A program made the position numbers and the translations under genes. A model generated the notes under the pieces. That model did no database searches. It was given only the letters and a program-made list of their open reading frames with translations, and was not told where the DNA came from. A DNA stretch of 64,000 nucleotides from Actinobacteria bacterium Ga0077560 (GTDB lineage: Bacteria > Actinomycetota > Thermoleophilia > Miltoncostaeales > Miltoncostaeaceae): NCBI GenBank assembly GCA_001464275.1, contig LNFL01000139.1, positions 1-64,000 of the forward strand. The letters are read 5' to 3'. Positions 8,727 through 17,398 of the stretch are shown here, one piece after another. Within the stretch, counting starts at the first letter, position 1. The number at the start of each line of letters is the position of its first letter.

Positions 8727-10345
8727 GGCCGGCGCACCGTGAACGGGCCGATCGCCAGCAGGTCGATCGGCGATGACCCGAAGCACTCCAGGGCGTCGCG
8801 GGGGCTGTCCACCATGGGACGGCCGGCGGTGTTGAAGCTGGTGTTCACCAGCACCGGCAGGCCGGTCCGCGCCTCGAACGCCGTGAGCACCCGCGCCATG
8901 AGCGGCAGCTCGAGCGGGTCGACGGTCTGGGCACGGGCCGTGCCATCGACGTGCACCACCGCGGGGATGCGGGACGCCCAGGCGGGGCGGACGCGATGCA
9001 CGAACAGCATGTACGGGCTGGGCAGCGGCCCGCCCGAGAACACCTCCGCGGCCCGGGAGGCCAGCACCATCGGCGCCACCGGGCGGAACTGCTCGCGGCC
9101 CTTGATGTCGTTCAGCCGCGCGGTGGTGCCGGCCGACGCGGGGCTCGCCAACAGGCTGCGCTGACCGAGCGCGCGCGGCCCGAACTCGCTGCGCCCCTGG
9201 AACCAGCCCACCACGCCGTCCTCGGCGAGCGTCTGCGCCACCGCCTCGGCGAGGTCGGCCGGGCGCTCGTACGGGATCCGGGCACGCCGCAGCTCATCCT
9301 CGATCTCCGCCTCGCTGAAGCCCCGGCCCAGCGCGGCGGTCCGCATGGGCCGCACCAGCTCCCGCTGCGCGGCCACGTGGAGCGCGGCGCCCAGGGCGGT
9401 GCCCGAGTCGCCCGCGGCGGGCTGCACCCAGATGCGCCGGAACGGCCCGCGTTCGATCAGCGCGGTGTTGGCCACGCAGTTCAGCGCCACCCCACCCGCC
9501 ATCGACAGCGACGACAAGCCGGTGGCACGGTGCAGCCAGTCGGCCAGATCCCCCACGGTCTCCTGCAGCACGCGCTGGACGCTCGCCGCCAGATCGGCGT
9601 GCACGCCGTCGAGCCGTCCACCGCGAGCGCGCGGGGCGAGGGTCTCCCAGTCCACCGGGTACGTCCGGAACCCGCCGTCGCCGTCCACGTGGACGTGCTC
9701 GCGCAGGATCTCGGTCATCACCGGCGACCCGTAGGACGCCAGCGCCATCACCTTGTACTCGTCGGAGGAACGCCGGAACCCCAGGTGCTCGGTGACCTCC
9801 TCGTAGAGCAGGCCCAGCGAATGCGGCAGCGCCTGGGTGGCCAGCACCTCCATGCGCCCTCCACGGGCCGCGCCGGCCAGGTACGAGGTGCGCTCGCCGC
9901 GCCCGTCCAGCACCATCACCGCCGAATCCCCGTACGGCGCGGCCAGGTGCGCCGACGCCGCATGGGCCACGTGGTGGGGCACGTACCGCAGCACGTCGTC
10001 CCGCAGCCCCGGCAGCACGCTGGACATGAAGCGCCCGGCCCGCTGCGCGTAGAGCGTGCGCAGCGCCTCCCACCCGTCGATGGTGATGTCACCGTCCGCG
10101 GGCGCCGCCAGCGACGGGTCGTACGAGTACGCCACCACGTCCAGATCCCGCGCCTCGATCCCCGCCTGCGACAGGCACCAGCGCGCCGACGCCTCGGGGA
10201 GCTCCCAGGTGGAGAACGGCACGGCGGGCTTGCCGTGCTTGCGCCGGCTGAACCGCTCCTCCTCGGCCGCCGCCACCACCACGCCGTCCACCACCAGCGC
10301 CGCCGCCGGGTCGTGGAACACCGCATTGACCCCCAGCACGTTCAT
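8723..10345 (-). CDS. NodU/CmcH-family carbamoyltransferase
   Basis: The 540-residue product shows the two-domain carbamoyltransferase layout. The N-terminal Kae1-like domain starts MNVLGVNAVFHDPAAALV and includes the metal-binding HHVAHAASA and VMVLDGRGE. The C-terminal domain has EFGPRALGQRSLLA and VNTSFN. The enzyme uses carbamoyl phosphate and ATP to O-carbamoylate a hydroxyl, typically on a sugar or antibiotic. Placed between GT9 and GT2 genes, its likely substrate is a glycan sugar (inference). A GGAGGAGG ribosome binding site precedes ATG 10345, which overlaps the GT9 stop by 4 nt. Confidence 0.92.
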   Translation of the reverse strand: MNVLGVNAVFHDPAAALVVDGVVVAAAEEERFSRRKHGKPAVPFSTWELPEASARWCLSQAGIEARDLDVVAYSYDPSLAAPADGDITIDGWEALRTLYAQRAGRFMSSVLPGLRDDVLRYVPHHVAHAASAHLAAPYGDSAVMVLDGRGERTSYLAGAARGGRMEVLATQALPHSLGLLYEEVTEHLGFRRSSDEYKVMALASYGSPVMTEILREHVHVDGDGGFRTYPVDWETLAPRARGGRLDGVHADLAASVQRVLQETVGDLADWLHRATGLSSLSMAGGVALNCVANTALIERGPFRRIWVQPAAGDSGTALGAALHVAAQRELVRPMRTAALGRGFSEAEIEDELRRARIPYERPADLAEAVAQTLAEDGVVGWFQGRSEFGPRALGQRSLLASPASAGTTARLNDIKGREQFRPVAPMVLASRAAEVFSGGPLPSPYMLFVHRVRPAWASRIPAVVHVDGTARAQTVDPLELPLMARVLTAFEARTGLPVLVNTSFNTAGRPMVDSPRDALECFGSSPIDLLAIGPFTVRRP

Positions 10346-11295
10346 CCGCGCACCTCCTCCAGCACACCGGGGACGACGTCCAGCTCCGCGAGCTCCCGCA
10401 CCACCCGCGGCACATCGATGCCGAGCAGCCCGGCGTCGGGGATCGCACCGTGCGGATCGCCCCGGCGGCCGGCCCAGACGACCCGGTGCCGCGGCCGCGA
10501 CGGCGGCCCCCACTCCGACGGGGGGACCGGGCCGAACAGGGTGAGGGAGGGGGTGCCGGTGGCCGCCGCCAGATGGGCGACGCCCGTGTCGCCGCTCACC
10601 ACCACGCGCGCCCCTGCCACGATCCGCGCGAGGTCGAGCACCCCCGTGCTCCCCGCCAGCACGGCAGCGTTGCCCGCCCCCGAGAGATCCGAAACCCGGT
10701 GGACCAGCTCGCGCTCATGCACACCGCCGGTCAGCACCACGCGGTGCCCGGCCCGCGCCAGCACACGCACCACCTCGGCGAACCGCTCCGGCGGCCACCT
10801 GCGCGCCGGCGACGCCGCGCCCGGGTGCACGACCACGGCCCCCGCGTACCGGGGGTCGGCATCCACCTCCAGGTCGATCCGCGCCGGATCGGCGGGGACC
10901 CCGTGCCAGGCCAGCATGCGGCACCACCGGTGCACCTCGTGCTCGCCGGGACGCCACGCCGGCCCCGGAACCAGCCCGGGGACGCCGAAGGCCAGCAGCC
11001 GGCCGGGCAGCGCGTCCAGCAGCAGGCGATGGCTGCGAGGGCCGCGACCGTGCAGGTTCACCGCCACGTCGGGCGGGGCCATCCCCACCGGAAGCGGCTG
11101 CAGCGGTCCCGCGGGCAGCACGGCGTCGACCGCCCCGCTCGCCACCGCGAGGGGAGCGAGCCGGGCGGGCCCGGCCAGCACCAGCCGGTGCTCCGGGAAG
11201 GCGTCCCGGAGCGCGCGGAGGGCGGGGAACCCGCACAGCAGGTCCCCCAGCCCCAGCGCACGGAGGGCCAGCAGCACCGGCCTCCGCTCCTCCAC
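10342..11295 (-). CDS. family 9 glycosyltransferase (ADP-heptose transferase-like)
   Basis: The GT-B fold protein (317 aa) starts VEERRPVLLALRALGLGDLL, the GDxL loop of GT9 enzymes, and has HPGAASPARRWPPERFAEV and SGDTGVAHLAAATGTPSLTLFG in the donor-binding C-terminal half. GT9 members usually use ADP-heptose, and the window also encodes GmhA, HldE and GmhB. The GTG start at 11295 has GGAG 8 nt upstream and lies 2 nt after the PRC-barrel stop, so it belongs to the same operon. Confidence 0.88.
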   Translation of the reverse strand: MEERRPVLLALRALGLGDLLCGFPALRALRDAFPEHRLVLAGPARLAPLAVASGAVDAVLPAGPLQPLPVGMAPPDVAVNLHGRGPRSHRLLLDALPGRLLAFGVPGLVPGPAWRPGEHEVHRWCRMLAWHGVPADPARIDLEVDADPRYAGAVVVHPGAASPARRWPPERFAEVVRVLARAGHRVVLTGGVHERELVHRVSDLSGAGNAAVLAGSTGVLDLARIVAGARVVVSGDTGVAHLAAATGTPSLTLFGPVPPSEWGPPSRPRHRVVWAGRRGDPHGAIPDAGLLGIDVPRVVRELAELDVVPGVLEEVRG

Positions 11296-11297
11296 CG

Positions 11298-11855
11298 TCA
11301 GCGCTCCAGGCGCCGCACGCGCGGTGCGTCGTTGCCGGCCTCGGCGTCGGCGGCCATCCGGCGGTCCATGTCCGCCACGGCCTCCGCCTCGGCGATCCGC
11401 GGGGTCGGCGCGGGGACGGTCTGCCGGTCGCGCACGGCCCGGCGGGTGTCCTCCCAGTAGCCGGCGCGGCGATAGTGCTCGTAGATCGCGTGCTCGCGCT
11501 CCGGCGTGAGCTCGTGGTCGTCGTCCAGCACCGGCGCCGCGGCGAGATGCTCCCGGCTGTACGGCACCATGATGTACGGGTCGCCCTCGTCGTCGACGTA
11601 GCGCACCTCGTCAACCGGAATCGCCCCCTTCGAGCGGCCCATCATCCCGGTGCCCACCACCAGATACCGCACGTAGCGGGCCTCCGCGTCGAGCAGGACG
11701 TCGCTGACCTTCCCGATCCGGTCACCCGCCTCGTCGCACACGTCCATGCCCTTGATGCGGCTCAGGGACGGCAACCGGGTGGTCTCCGGGTACTCCTCGG
11801 GCCCGATGCGGGCCTCGTCGTCGTCGGGCTCGTGGCGGTCGGTCACGTCACTCAT
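11298..11855 (-). CDS. PRC-barrel domain protein
   Basis: A PRC-barrel is visible at about residues 30-105 (LSRIKGMDVCDEAGDRIGKV, YVRYLVVG, IPVDEVRYVDDEG), followed by a charged helical tail. PRC-barrels are RNA- or protein-binding modules common in actinobacterial stress loci, so no enzyme activity is implied. ATG 11855 follows GAGGGG. It is the first gene of the leftward glycosylation operon and has a candidate SigB/F-type promoter about 40 nt upstream. Confidence 0.8.
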   Translation of the reverse strand: MSDVTDRHEPDDDEARIGPEEYPETTRLPSLSRIKGMDVCDEAGDRIGKVSDVLLDAEARYVRYLVVGTGMMGRSKGAIPVDEVRYVDDEGDPYIMVPYSREHLAAAPVLDDDHELTPEREHAIYEHYRRAGYWEDTRRAVRDRQTVPAPTPRIAEAEAVADMDRRMAADAEAGNDAPRVRRLER

Positions 11856-11871
11856 CTGACTTCCCCTCATC

Positions 11872-14800
11872 GTGGTCGGTCACGTGCGGGACCGGGTTCC
11901 CCGTCGGGCGCGGCGCAATCCCCGCTCGGTTCCCCCGGGCCCCTCGCCGCGGCGGTTTCGAGCGGCTACGCTCATCCGGCGCTGTACGTCCCCCGAGGCG
12001 AGGACGCCCCACCTGCGACGCTCGTCGCTCCTGTTCTGCGCGATCGCGGCGGCGTACGCGATCGGCTCCCAGCTCTCCGCATCGTGGTTCGGTGCGGACG
12101 GGCAGACCGCGTCGTTCTTCCCCGCCGCCGGCGTCACGCTCGCCGCGCTCATCCTGCTTCCCCGCGCACGGTGGCCGGTGGTGATCGCCGCGGCGTTCTT
12201 CGCCGAGGTCACCGTGGATCTCATCAACGGGATCGCCCTGGTGCCGTCGCTCGGCTACGGGGTGGCCAACACGGTGCAGCCGCTGGTGGCGGCGGCGCTG
12301 CTGGCGCGCCTGCGCCCGGCGCTGGACATCGGGCGCACCCGCGACCTGGCGGCCTTCCTGGTGGCGGGCGTCGGCCTGGGGCCGCTGGTGGGCGGCATCC
12401 TCGGCGCGTCGACGTTCGTCGTCCTGGACGGCGGCGACCGCTTCGCGCGCTTCGCGGGAGAGTGGTGGATCGGCGACGGGCTGGGCGTGCTCGTGGTGGG
12501 CGGAGCCATCCTCGGATTCCGCTCGGCCGCCGCCGGCACCGTCACCCGCAGGCGCCTGGCCGAGACCGCCGGGCTGGTCCTGGTGGCGGGCCTCGCGACC
12601 GCCGGCGTGTTCTGGCTCGGCGTCATCGGGCTGGCCTACGTGACGCTCATGGCGCTCCTGGCCAGCGGCTTCCGCGGCGGGACCCGCGGGGCGGCCCTCG
12701 CCGGGGCGGCGGTGGCCTTCATCTCCGCGCAGGCGGTGGCCTCGGGCCACGGCTACCTGGACGTCCTGGGCGTCTCCCCCGCCGACGGCCTGCTGTACGT
12801 CCAGCTGGCGATCGCCGTGTTCCTGGCGACCGCGCTGGCCGTGGCCGCCGAGGTGGCCGAGCGGGAGCGCAGCGCAGGCGAACGGCGCGCTGCGGAGCGG
12901 TTCCGCGTGATGGCGGACCACGCGCCGGCCATGCTGTGGGTCACCGACCGCAACGGCCGCTGCACGTACCTCAGCCGCGGCTGGTCCGACTTCACCGGGC
13001 AGCGGGAGGACCGGGGCCTGGGCGACGGGTGGCTGGAGGTGGTGGACCCGCGGGACGCCGAGCGCGTGCGCATGACCCACGAATGGGCGACCGACAGCCG
13101 TGAGCCGTTCACCCTGGACTACCGCCTGCGCCGGGCGGACGGCGAGTACCGCCGTGTGATCGACGCGGGGCGGCCGCTCCACGGCCCGGACGGGGACTGG
13201 GCGGGGTTCATCGGCTCGGTCATTGACGTGCACGAGCGCTCGGAGGCCGAGGACGCCCTGCGCACCAGCGACGCGCGCTTCAAGGCCCTGTTCGAGTCGA
13301 TCGACGAGGGCTACTGCCTGGCCGAGATCATCCTGGACGGCGACGGGACGCCCGTCGACTACCGCTTCCTGGAAGCCAACCACCTGTTCGGCGCGATGAC
13401 CGGCCTGCACGACGCCGTGGGCCGCCGGGTGCGCGATCTGGTCCCCGACCTGGAGGACCACTGGGTGCAGACCTACGCGCGCGTGGCCCTCGACGGCCAG
13501 ACCATGCGCTTCGAGAACGGGTCCGATGCCATGGGCCGCTGGTTCGACGTGTTCGCGACCCCGGTGGAGCCGCACGGGCGCTTCGCGCTGGTGTTCAAGG
13601 ACGTCACGCAGCGGCGGCTCGCCGAGATCGGCCTGCGCGAGAGCGAGCTGGAGCAGCGCCGCGCGCGGCGGCGGGCGGAGCTGCTGACCGAGGTGATCGG
13701 CGAGCTGGAGGCCGTGGACGGCGTGGCCGGCCGGGCCGGCCGCCTGGCGGAGCTGCTGGTTCCCCGGGTCGCGGACGCGGCCACCATCACCCTGGCGGGA
13801 CCGGACCCCGAGGTGCTGGCGCGGGCGCCCGGCCCCGCATCCGCGCCCGAACCGCACTCGCGGGCCCTGGCCGCCCTGGAGACCGGGGACCGGCACGAGA
13901 CCCTGCTCGAGCTCGCGCTCACCGACCCGGAGCGGCGGCCGTACACCGACGCAGACCGCGCGTTCTTCGCCGACCTGGCCGCCCGGGCCGGCCTGCTCAT
14001 CGCCAGCGCCAGGGTGCACGAGGAGGAGCACCGGGTGGCCCTGGCGCTGCAGCGTGCCCTGCTGCCGACCGTCGTGCAGGTGGACCCGGCGGTGGACGTC
14101 GCCGCCCGCTACGCGCCGGCGGCCGGGACGCTGGAGGTGGGCGGCGACTGGTACGACACCTTCCGCCTGCCGGACGGGCGGCTTGGCCTGGCGGTGGGCG
14201 ACGTGGTGGGGCACGGCCTGGAGTCGGCGGCCACCATGGGGCGTATGCGGACCGCGCTGGCCGCGCTCGCGCCGCACTCGGACGGGCCCGGGGACCTGCT
14301 GTCCCGCCTGCAGCAGTTCACCGACGGTCCCAGCGGCACCGGGTTCGCCACGGCCTGCTATGCGGTGCTGGACCCCGCGACCGGCGTCCTGCAGCACGCG
14401 TCGGCGGGGCACCCCCCGTGCCTGGTGGTCGCGCCGGACGGCGCGACCCGCTGGCTGGAGGACGGCCGGTCGGTGCCCCTGTGCCCGCTGGGCCGCCCCG
14501 GCCGCCCGCAGGCGACGACGGTGCTCGAATCCGGCGCGCTGCTGATCATGTTCACCGACGGCCTGGTGGAACGCCGGGGCGAGTCCCTGGCCATGGGGAT
14601 GGACCGGCTGGAGGCGGTGGCGCGGGAGCTGCGCGACGCGCCCGTCGAGGACGTCTGCGACGCCGTGCTCGCAGAGATGGTGGGCGGCCGCCACCGGGCC
14701 GACGACGTGGTGCTGGTGTGCATCCGGTTCGTTCCGGTGCCCGCCGCCGCATTCCGCCTGGACTTCCCCGCCGTGCCCGAGGAGCTGCGTCACGTGCGCA

Positions 14801-15132
14801 CCGCGGCGCGGTCGTGGCTCTCGGCCCGCGGCGTCCAGGAGCCCCATCGCACGCGCCTGCTGGTGGGCCTCGGCGAGGCCTGCTCGAACGCGGTGCTCCA
14901 CGGCCACCGGGACGGCAACGGCCTGGTGCACCTGGAGGTCGCCGACGACGGCGGGCGGTTCTCGGCCCTGGTCTCCGATGGGGGCACCTGGCGGACCCCC
15001 CGTGCGGACGACGCCGGGGGCGGTTACGGTCTGCGCGTGATGCGCGGACTCGGTGACGAGGTGATCGTGAGCAGCGGCGAGGACGGGACGACCGTGCGGT
15101 TCAAGATGGCGGTGCCGGCGCCCACGGCATGA
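11872..15132 (+). CDS. MASE1-PAS-PAS-PP2C(SpoIIE)-HATPase partner-switch regulator
   Basis: The membrane sensor has eight or so hydrophobic helices of MASE1 type (residues about 50-325). Two PAS domains follow (from about 342 RFRVMADHAPAMLWV, and about 465-590), then a helical linker. Next is a SpoIIE-type PP2C phosphatase (about 720-930, with GGDWYDTF, GDVVGHGLESA and MFTDGLVE). A C-terminal RsbW-like HATPase ends the protein (about 959-1080, with GLGEACSNAVLHGH and GGYGLRVM). It could both phosphorylate and dephosphorylate STAS antagonists in response to a ligand. The start is uncertain: GTG 11872/11884 give the longest forms, but a TACGCT -10 near 11966 and GAGGCGAGG before CTG 12013 suggest a start there. 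Its stop overlaps the STAS gene (ATGA). Confidence 0.88.
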   Translation: MVGHVRDRVPRRARRNPRSVPPGPSPRRFRAATLIRRCTSPEARTPHLRRSSLLFCAIAAAYAIGSQLSASWFGADGQTASFFPAAGVTLAALILLPRARWPVVIAAAFFAEVTVDLINGIALVPSLGYGVANTVQPLVAAALLARLRPALDIGRTRDLAAFLVAGVGLGPLVGGILGASTFVVLDGGDRFARFAGEWWIGDGLGVLVVGGAILGFRSAAAGTVTRRRLAETAGLVLVAGLATAGVFWLGVIGLAYVTLMALLASGFRGGTRGAALAGAAVAFISAQAVASGHGYLDVLGVSPADGLLYVQLAIAVFLATALAVAAEVAERERSAGERRAAERFRVMADHAPAMLWVTDRNGRCTYLSRGWSDFTGQREDRGLGDGWLEVVDPRDAERVRMTHEWATDSREPFTLDYRLRRADGEYRRVIDAGRPLHGPDGDWAGFIGSVIDVHERSEAEDALRTSDARFKALFESIDEGYCLAEIILDGDGTPVDYRFLEANHLFGAMTGLHDAVGRRVRDLVPDLEDHWVQTYARVALDGQTMRFENGSDAMGRWFDVFATPVEPHGRFALVFKDVTQRRLAEIGLRESELEQRRARRRAELLTEVIGELEAVDGVAGRAGRLAELLVPRVADAATITLAGPDPEVLARAPGPASAPEPHSRALAALETGDRHETLLELALTDPERRPYTDADRAFFADLAARAGLLIASARVHEEEHRVALALQRALLPTVVQVDPAVDVAARYAPAAGTLEVGGDWYDTFRLPDGRLGLAVGDVVGHGLESAATMGRMRTALAALAPHSDGPGDLLSRLQQFTDGPSGTGFATACYAVLDPATGVLQHASAGHPPCLVVAPDGATRWLEDGRSVPLCPLGRPGRPQATTVLESGALLIMFTDGLVERRGESLAMGMDRLEAVARELRDAPVEDVCDAVLAEMVGGRHRADDVVLVCIRFVPVPAAAFRLDFPAVPEELRHVRTAARSWLSARGVQEPHRTRLLVGLGEACSNAVLHGHRDGNGLVHLEVADDGGRFSALVSDGGTWRTPRADDAGGGYGLRVMRGLGDEVIVSSGEDGTTVRFKMAVPAPTA
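11896..11919 (-). promoter_or_regulatory. SigB/F-type promoter candidate for the PRC-GT9-carbamoyltransferase-GT2 operon
   Basis: ATTGC, a 13-nt spacer and GGGAAC read leftward, about 40 nt before the ATG at 11855. It lies inside the longest reading of the divergent sensor gene, which supports a later start for that gene. Confidence 0.45.
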
Positions 15133-15461
15133 CCGATTCGCTTGCCAGCATCCGGGCCGCCCTCGACCGCGACGGGGACCTGACCCTGGCGATCACGGGC
15201 GAGATCGACGTCTCCAACGCGGAGGCGGTCCAGCGCGAGTGCGTGAAGCACATGGAAGACGCGCGCCGCACCACGCTGGATCTGGGCGACGTGCGCTACA
15301 TCGACAGCGCGGGCCTGCGCGTCGTGGTGGCGCTGTGGCAGCACGCGCACGCGGCCGGTGGGACGCTGCACGTGGCCGCCCCCGGGGACGGCTTCGTGGC
15401 AGAGCTGCTGGCGATCACCGGGCTGGGCGAGCAGCTGCTGGGTCCCGAACGCGCCGGCTGA
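15129..15461 (+). CDS. STAS-domain anti-sigma factor antagonist (RsbV-like)
   Basis: The 110-residue single STAS domain has LTLAITGEIDVSNAEAV and the phosphorylatable loop YIDSAGLRVVV, with Ser in DSAG. Unphosphorylated RsbV-type proteins bind the anti-sigma kinase and free the sigma factor. Translation is coupled to the PP2C/HATPase switch protein (4-nt overlap), which is therefore its likely phosphatase and/or kinase. Confidence 0.9.
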   Translation: MTDSLASIRAALDRDGDLTLAITGEIDVSNAEAVQRECVKHMEDARRTTLDLGDVRYIDSAGLRVVVALWQHAHAAGGTLHVAAPGDGFVAELLAITGLGEQLLGPERAG

Positions 15462-15498
15462 CCGCCCGTCCGGGAGCCATTGCCGACCGGGGGGCCCC

Positions 15499-15520
15499 GG
15501 TGATGCCCATGGCCATCACC
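15499..15520. repeat. 22-bp imperfect dyad between convergent genes
   Basis: GGTGATG and CATCACC flank an 8-nt CCATGG-containing centre. It lies in the 107-bp gap between the STAS gene and the convergent small membrane gene. It could be a weak terminator or a protein-binding site. The rest of that gap has locally lower GC and no gene I can support. Confidence 0.4.
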
Positions 15521-15568
15521 ATCTGCGGTTCCTCGTTATCAGATGCAGATAGCGTTTGGGCGATATCG

Positions 15569-15727
15569 CTACACGCGCTCCGGATCCCCACCCGCGCGGG
15601 CCGCGCGGACGACGTACACCACCCACAGCACCGCGAGCACCGCCGCCGGGACCAGCAGCAGCGGCAGGAACAGACCGGCGGCGACCAGGCCGATGAGGGC
15701 GATCAGCCCCACGATCGCGATCGTCAC
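15569..15727 (-). CDS. small membrane protein (52 aa)
   Basis: The product begins with GTG then TIAIVGLIALIGLVAAG. It consists almost entirely of two hydrophobic stretches (residues about 3-20 and 22-40) with a short basic tail. The GTG overlaps the stop of the alcohol dehydrogenase gene (GTGA) and has GGGAGG upstream, so it is the third gene of a leftward stress-promoter operon. Function is unknown. Confidence 0.7.
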   Translation of the reverse strand: MTIAIVGLIALIGLVAAGLFLPLLLVPAAVLAVLWVVYVVRAARAGGDPERV

Positions 15728-16920
15728 GACGCCGCCTCCCCGTTCGCGGTGATGCGGGGGTCGAGCACGACCTTCACGCAGCCGTCGTCCTTGCGCTGGA
15801 ACATCTCGTAGGCAGCCGGCGCCACGTCCAGCGGCAGCCGGTGGGTGGTGAAGTCCAGCGTTCCCAGGGGGTCGTCCTCGGTGCACAGCGGCAGCAGCTC
15901 GGGGATCCAGCGCAGCACGTTTGCCTGGCCCATCCGGAGCTGGATCTGCATGTCGAACAGGTCGCCAAGGGGGAACATCTGCACCGGGCCGGCGTACACG
16001 CCGCTGAGCGACAGCGTCCCGCCGCGCCGAACCGCCTTCATGCACTGCCGCAGCGCGTACGTGCGGTCGAGCTGGATCTTCAGCGTCTGCACCACCTTGC
16101 CCACCACCGAGCCGTCGGCCTCCATGCCCACCGCGTCGATCACCGCGTCGGCACCGCGGCCACCGGTGCGGAATCGGACCTCTGCCGCGGCGTCGTCCAC
16201 GTCGCCGGGGTCGATGGTCTGCACGCCGTGCCGCTCCGCCATCGCCCGGCGCTCCGCGACCGGGTCCACGCCGAACACCGTGGCGCCGTCACGCACCGCG
16301 ATCCGCGCGGCCATCTGGCCGATGGGGCCCAGGCCCCACACCGCGAGGGTGCCGCCCTCCGGCACGTCCGCGTACCGGACGGCCTGCATGGCGGTGGGGA
16401 GCACATCGGTGAGGAACAGGTACCGCTCGTCCGGGCCGTCGTGCGGCACCGGCACCAGGCCCACGTGCGCCTCCGGCACGCGCAGCAGCTCCGCCTGGCC
16501 GCCGGGCACCGCGCCGTACAGGTGGGTGTAGCCGAACAGGCTGGCGCCCTTGCCGCGGCCCAGCAGGTTCGACTTGCGGGCCAGCAGCCCCTCGTCGCGG
16601 GTCCGCTCGCATTGTGAGAACAGGGCGTCCCCGCAGAACGCGCACGACCCGCAGGCGATGTTGAACGGGACGACGACCCGGTCGCCGGGCCGCACGTGCG
16701 TGACGCCCGGGCCGGTCTCCACCACGATCCCCATGGCCTCGTGCCCCAGGATGTCGCCGCGCCGCATGACCGGCCACAGCTTGGAATACAGGTGCAGGTC
16801 CGACCCGCAGATCGCGGTGGAGGTGATCCGCACGATCGCGTCGGTCTCTCGCTGGATCTGCGGATCGGGCACCTCGTCCACGCGGACGTCCTCCCTGCCG
16901 TGCCACACGACGGCCCTCAT
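15724..16920 (-). CDS. zinc-dependent alcohol/formaldehyde dehydrogenase family (MDR)
   Basis: The 398-residue medium-chain dehydrogenase has catalytic zinc ligands at CGSDLH and GHEAMG. The structural zinc loop is present as CGSCAFCGDALFSQC, with four Cys. The NAD-binding motif is WGLGPIGQMAA. Length and the C-terminal extension resemble glutathione-independent formaldehyde dehydrogenase-like members, but the substrate is not certain. ATG 16920 overlaps the stop of the small protein gene upstream, and both sit behind a SigB/F-type promoter. Confidence 0.9.
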   Translation of the reverse strand: MRAVVWHGREDVRVDEVPDPQIQRETDAIVRITSTAICGSDLHLYSKLWPVMRRGDILGHEAMGIVVETGPGVTHVRPGDRVVVPFNIACGSCAFCGDALFSQCERTRDEGLLARKSNLLGRGKGASLFGYTHLYGAVPGGQAELLRVPEAHVGLVPVPHDGPDERYLFLTDVLPTAMQAVRYADVPEGGTLAVWGLGPIGQMAARIAVRDGATVFGVDPVAERRAMAERHGVQTIDPGDVDDAAAEVRFRTGGRGADAVIDAVGMEADGSVVGKVVQTLKIQLDRTYALRQCMKAVRRGGTLSLSGVYAGPVQMFPLGDLFDMQIQLRMGQANVLRWIPELLPLCTEDDPLGTLDFTTHRLPLDVAPAAYEMFQRKDDGCVKVVLDPRITANGEAAS

Positions 16921-17093
16921 CGGTCGTCCTCCCGGTCCTCGGCCCCGGGCCGCTGCCCCTGGGTCGGCTCGACGGTCTCGGGGGCACCCGGGCCGGCGCC
17001 CGAGCCCTGCTCGGGGCTCACCTCGGGACGGCGCCGGATGAACTCCTCTCGACCGATCTCGGTCGGGTTCTCGCGCTCGCGCTCTTCGGACAT
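16917..17093 (-). CDS. small charged protein (58 aa), stress-operon leader gene
   Basis: The 58-residue, Glu/Arg-rich product starts MSEERERENPTEIGREEF and has no hydrophobic segment. ATG 17093 follows a perfect GAGGAGG at 6 nt. It is the first gene before the alcohol dehydrogenase (ATGA overlap), and a GTTTT-N15-GGGAAC promoter lies 31 nt upstream. No family is recognised. Confidence 0.75.
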   Translation of the reverse strand: MSEERERENPTEIGREEFIRRRPEVSPEQGSGAGPGAPETVEPTQGQRPGAEDREDDR

Positions 17094-17123
17094 GCCTGCC
17101 TCCTCGTGTGCGGAGGTCGCTGC

Positions 17124-17149
17124 GTTCCCGCCGGGGCACCATCGAAAAC
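17124..17149 (-). promoter_or_regulatory. SigB/F-type stress promoter (leftward)
   Basis: GTTTT (17149-17145), a 15-nt spacer and GGGAAC (17129-17124) drive the small protein/alcohol dehydrogenase operon. It is divergent from the copy at 17164-17188. Confidence 0.65.
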
Positions 17150-17163
17150 GGCACACATGCGGC

Positions 17164-17188
17164 GTTTCCGGCACGGCGGCACGGGAAC
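17164..17188 (+). promoter_or_regulatory. SigB/F-type stress promoter (rightward)
   Basis: GTTTC, a 14-nt spacer and GGGAAC lie 33 nt before the ATG at 17222. Confidence 0.7.
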
Positions 17189-17221
17189 GGGACGCGGGTG
17201 ACACCACGAGGAGGCGATCCC

Positions 17222-17398
17222 ATGACGGACGAACGTCAGGAGAAGGACCCGGTGCGCCCGCCGGGCGTGCCGCCGCACCAACCGGCCGCCGGTGAACGCA
17301 CCGAGAACGGCGTGGACGAGGCGTCCGAGGAGTCGTTCCCCAGCTCCGACCCGCCATCCTCCGGCACGCCGTCGGTGAGCGGCGGGAGCCGGTCGTGA
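17222..17398 (+). CDS. small acidic protein with ESFPSSDPP motif (58 aa)
   Basis: The product ends with EASEESFPSSDPPSSGTPS. A Ser/Phe/Pro segment of this kind (ESFPASDPP) recurs in tiny stress-associated proteins of many bacteria, though its role is not known to me. ATG 17222 follows GAGGAGG at 8 nt. It is coupled to the downstream SDR gene by a GTGA overlap, and both follow a strong stress-promoter match. Confidence 0.75.
   Translation: MTDERQEKDPVRPPGVPPHQPAAGERTENGVDEASEESFPSSDPPSSGTPSVSGGSRS

Noticed and set aside
11848-14931. A 1027-codon open frame on the minus strand opposite the MASE1-PAS-PP2C gene
   Set aside because: It is an antisense shadow caused by the strong GC3 bias; its His/Arg/Gln-rich composition matches no protein and the plus-strand gene has complete domains.
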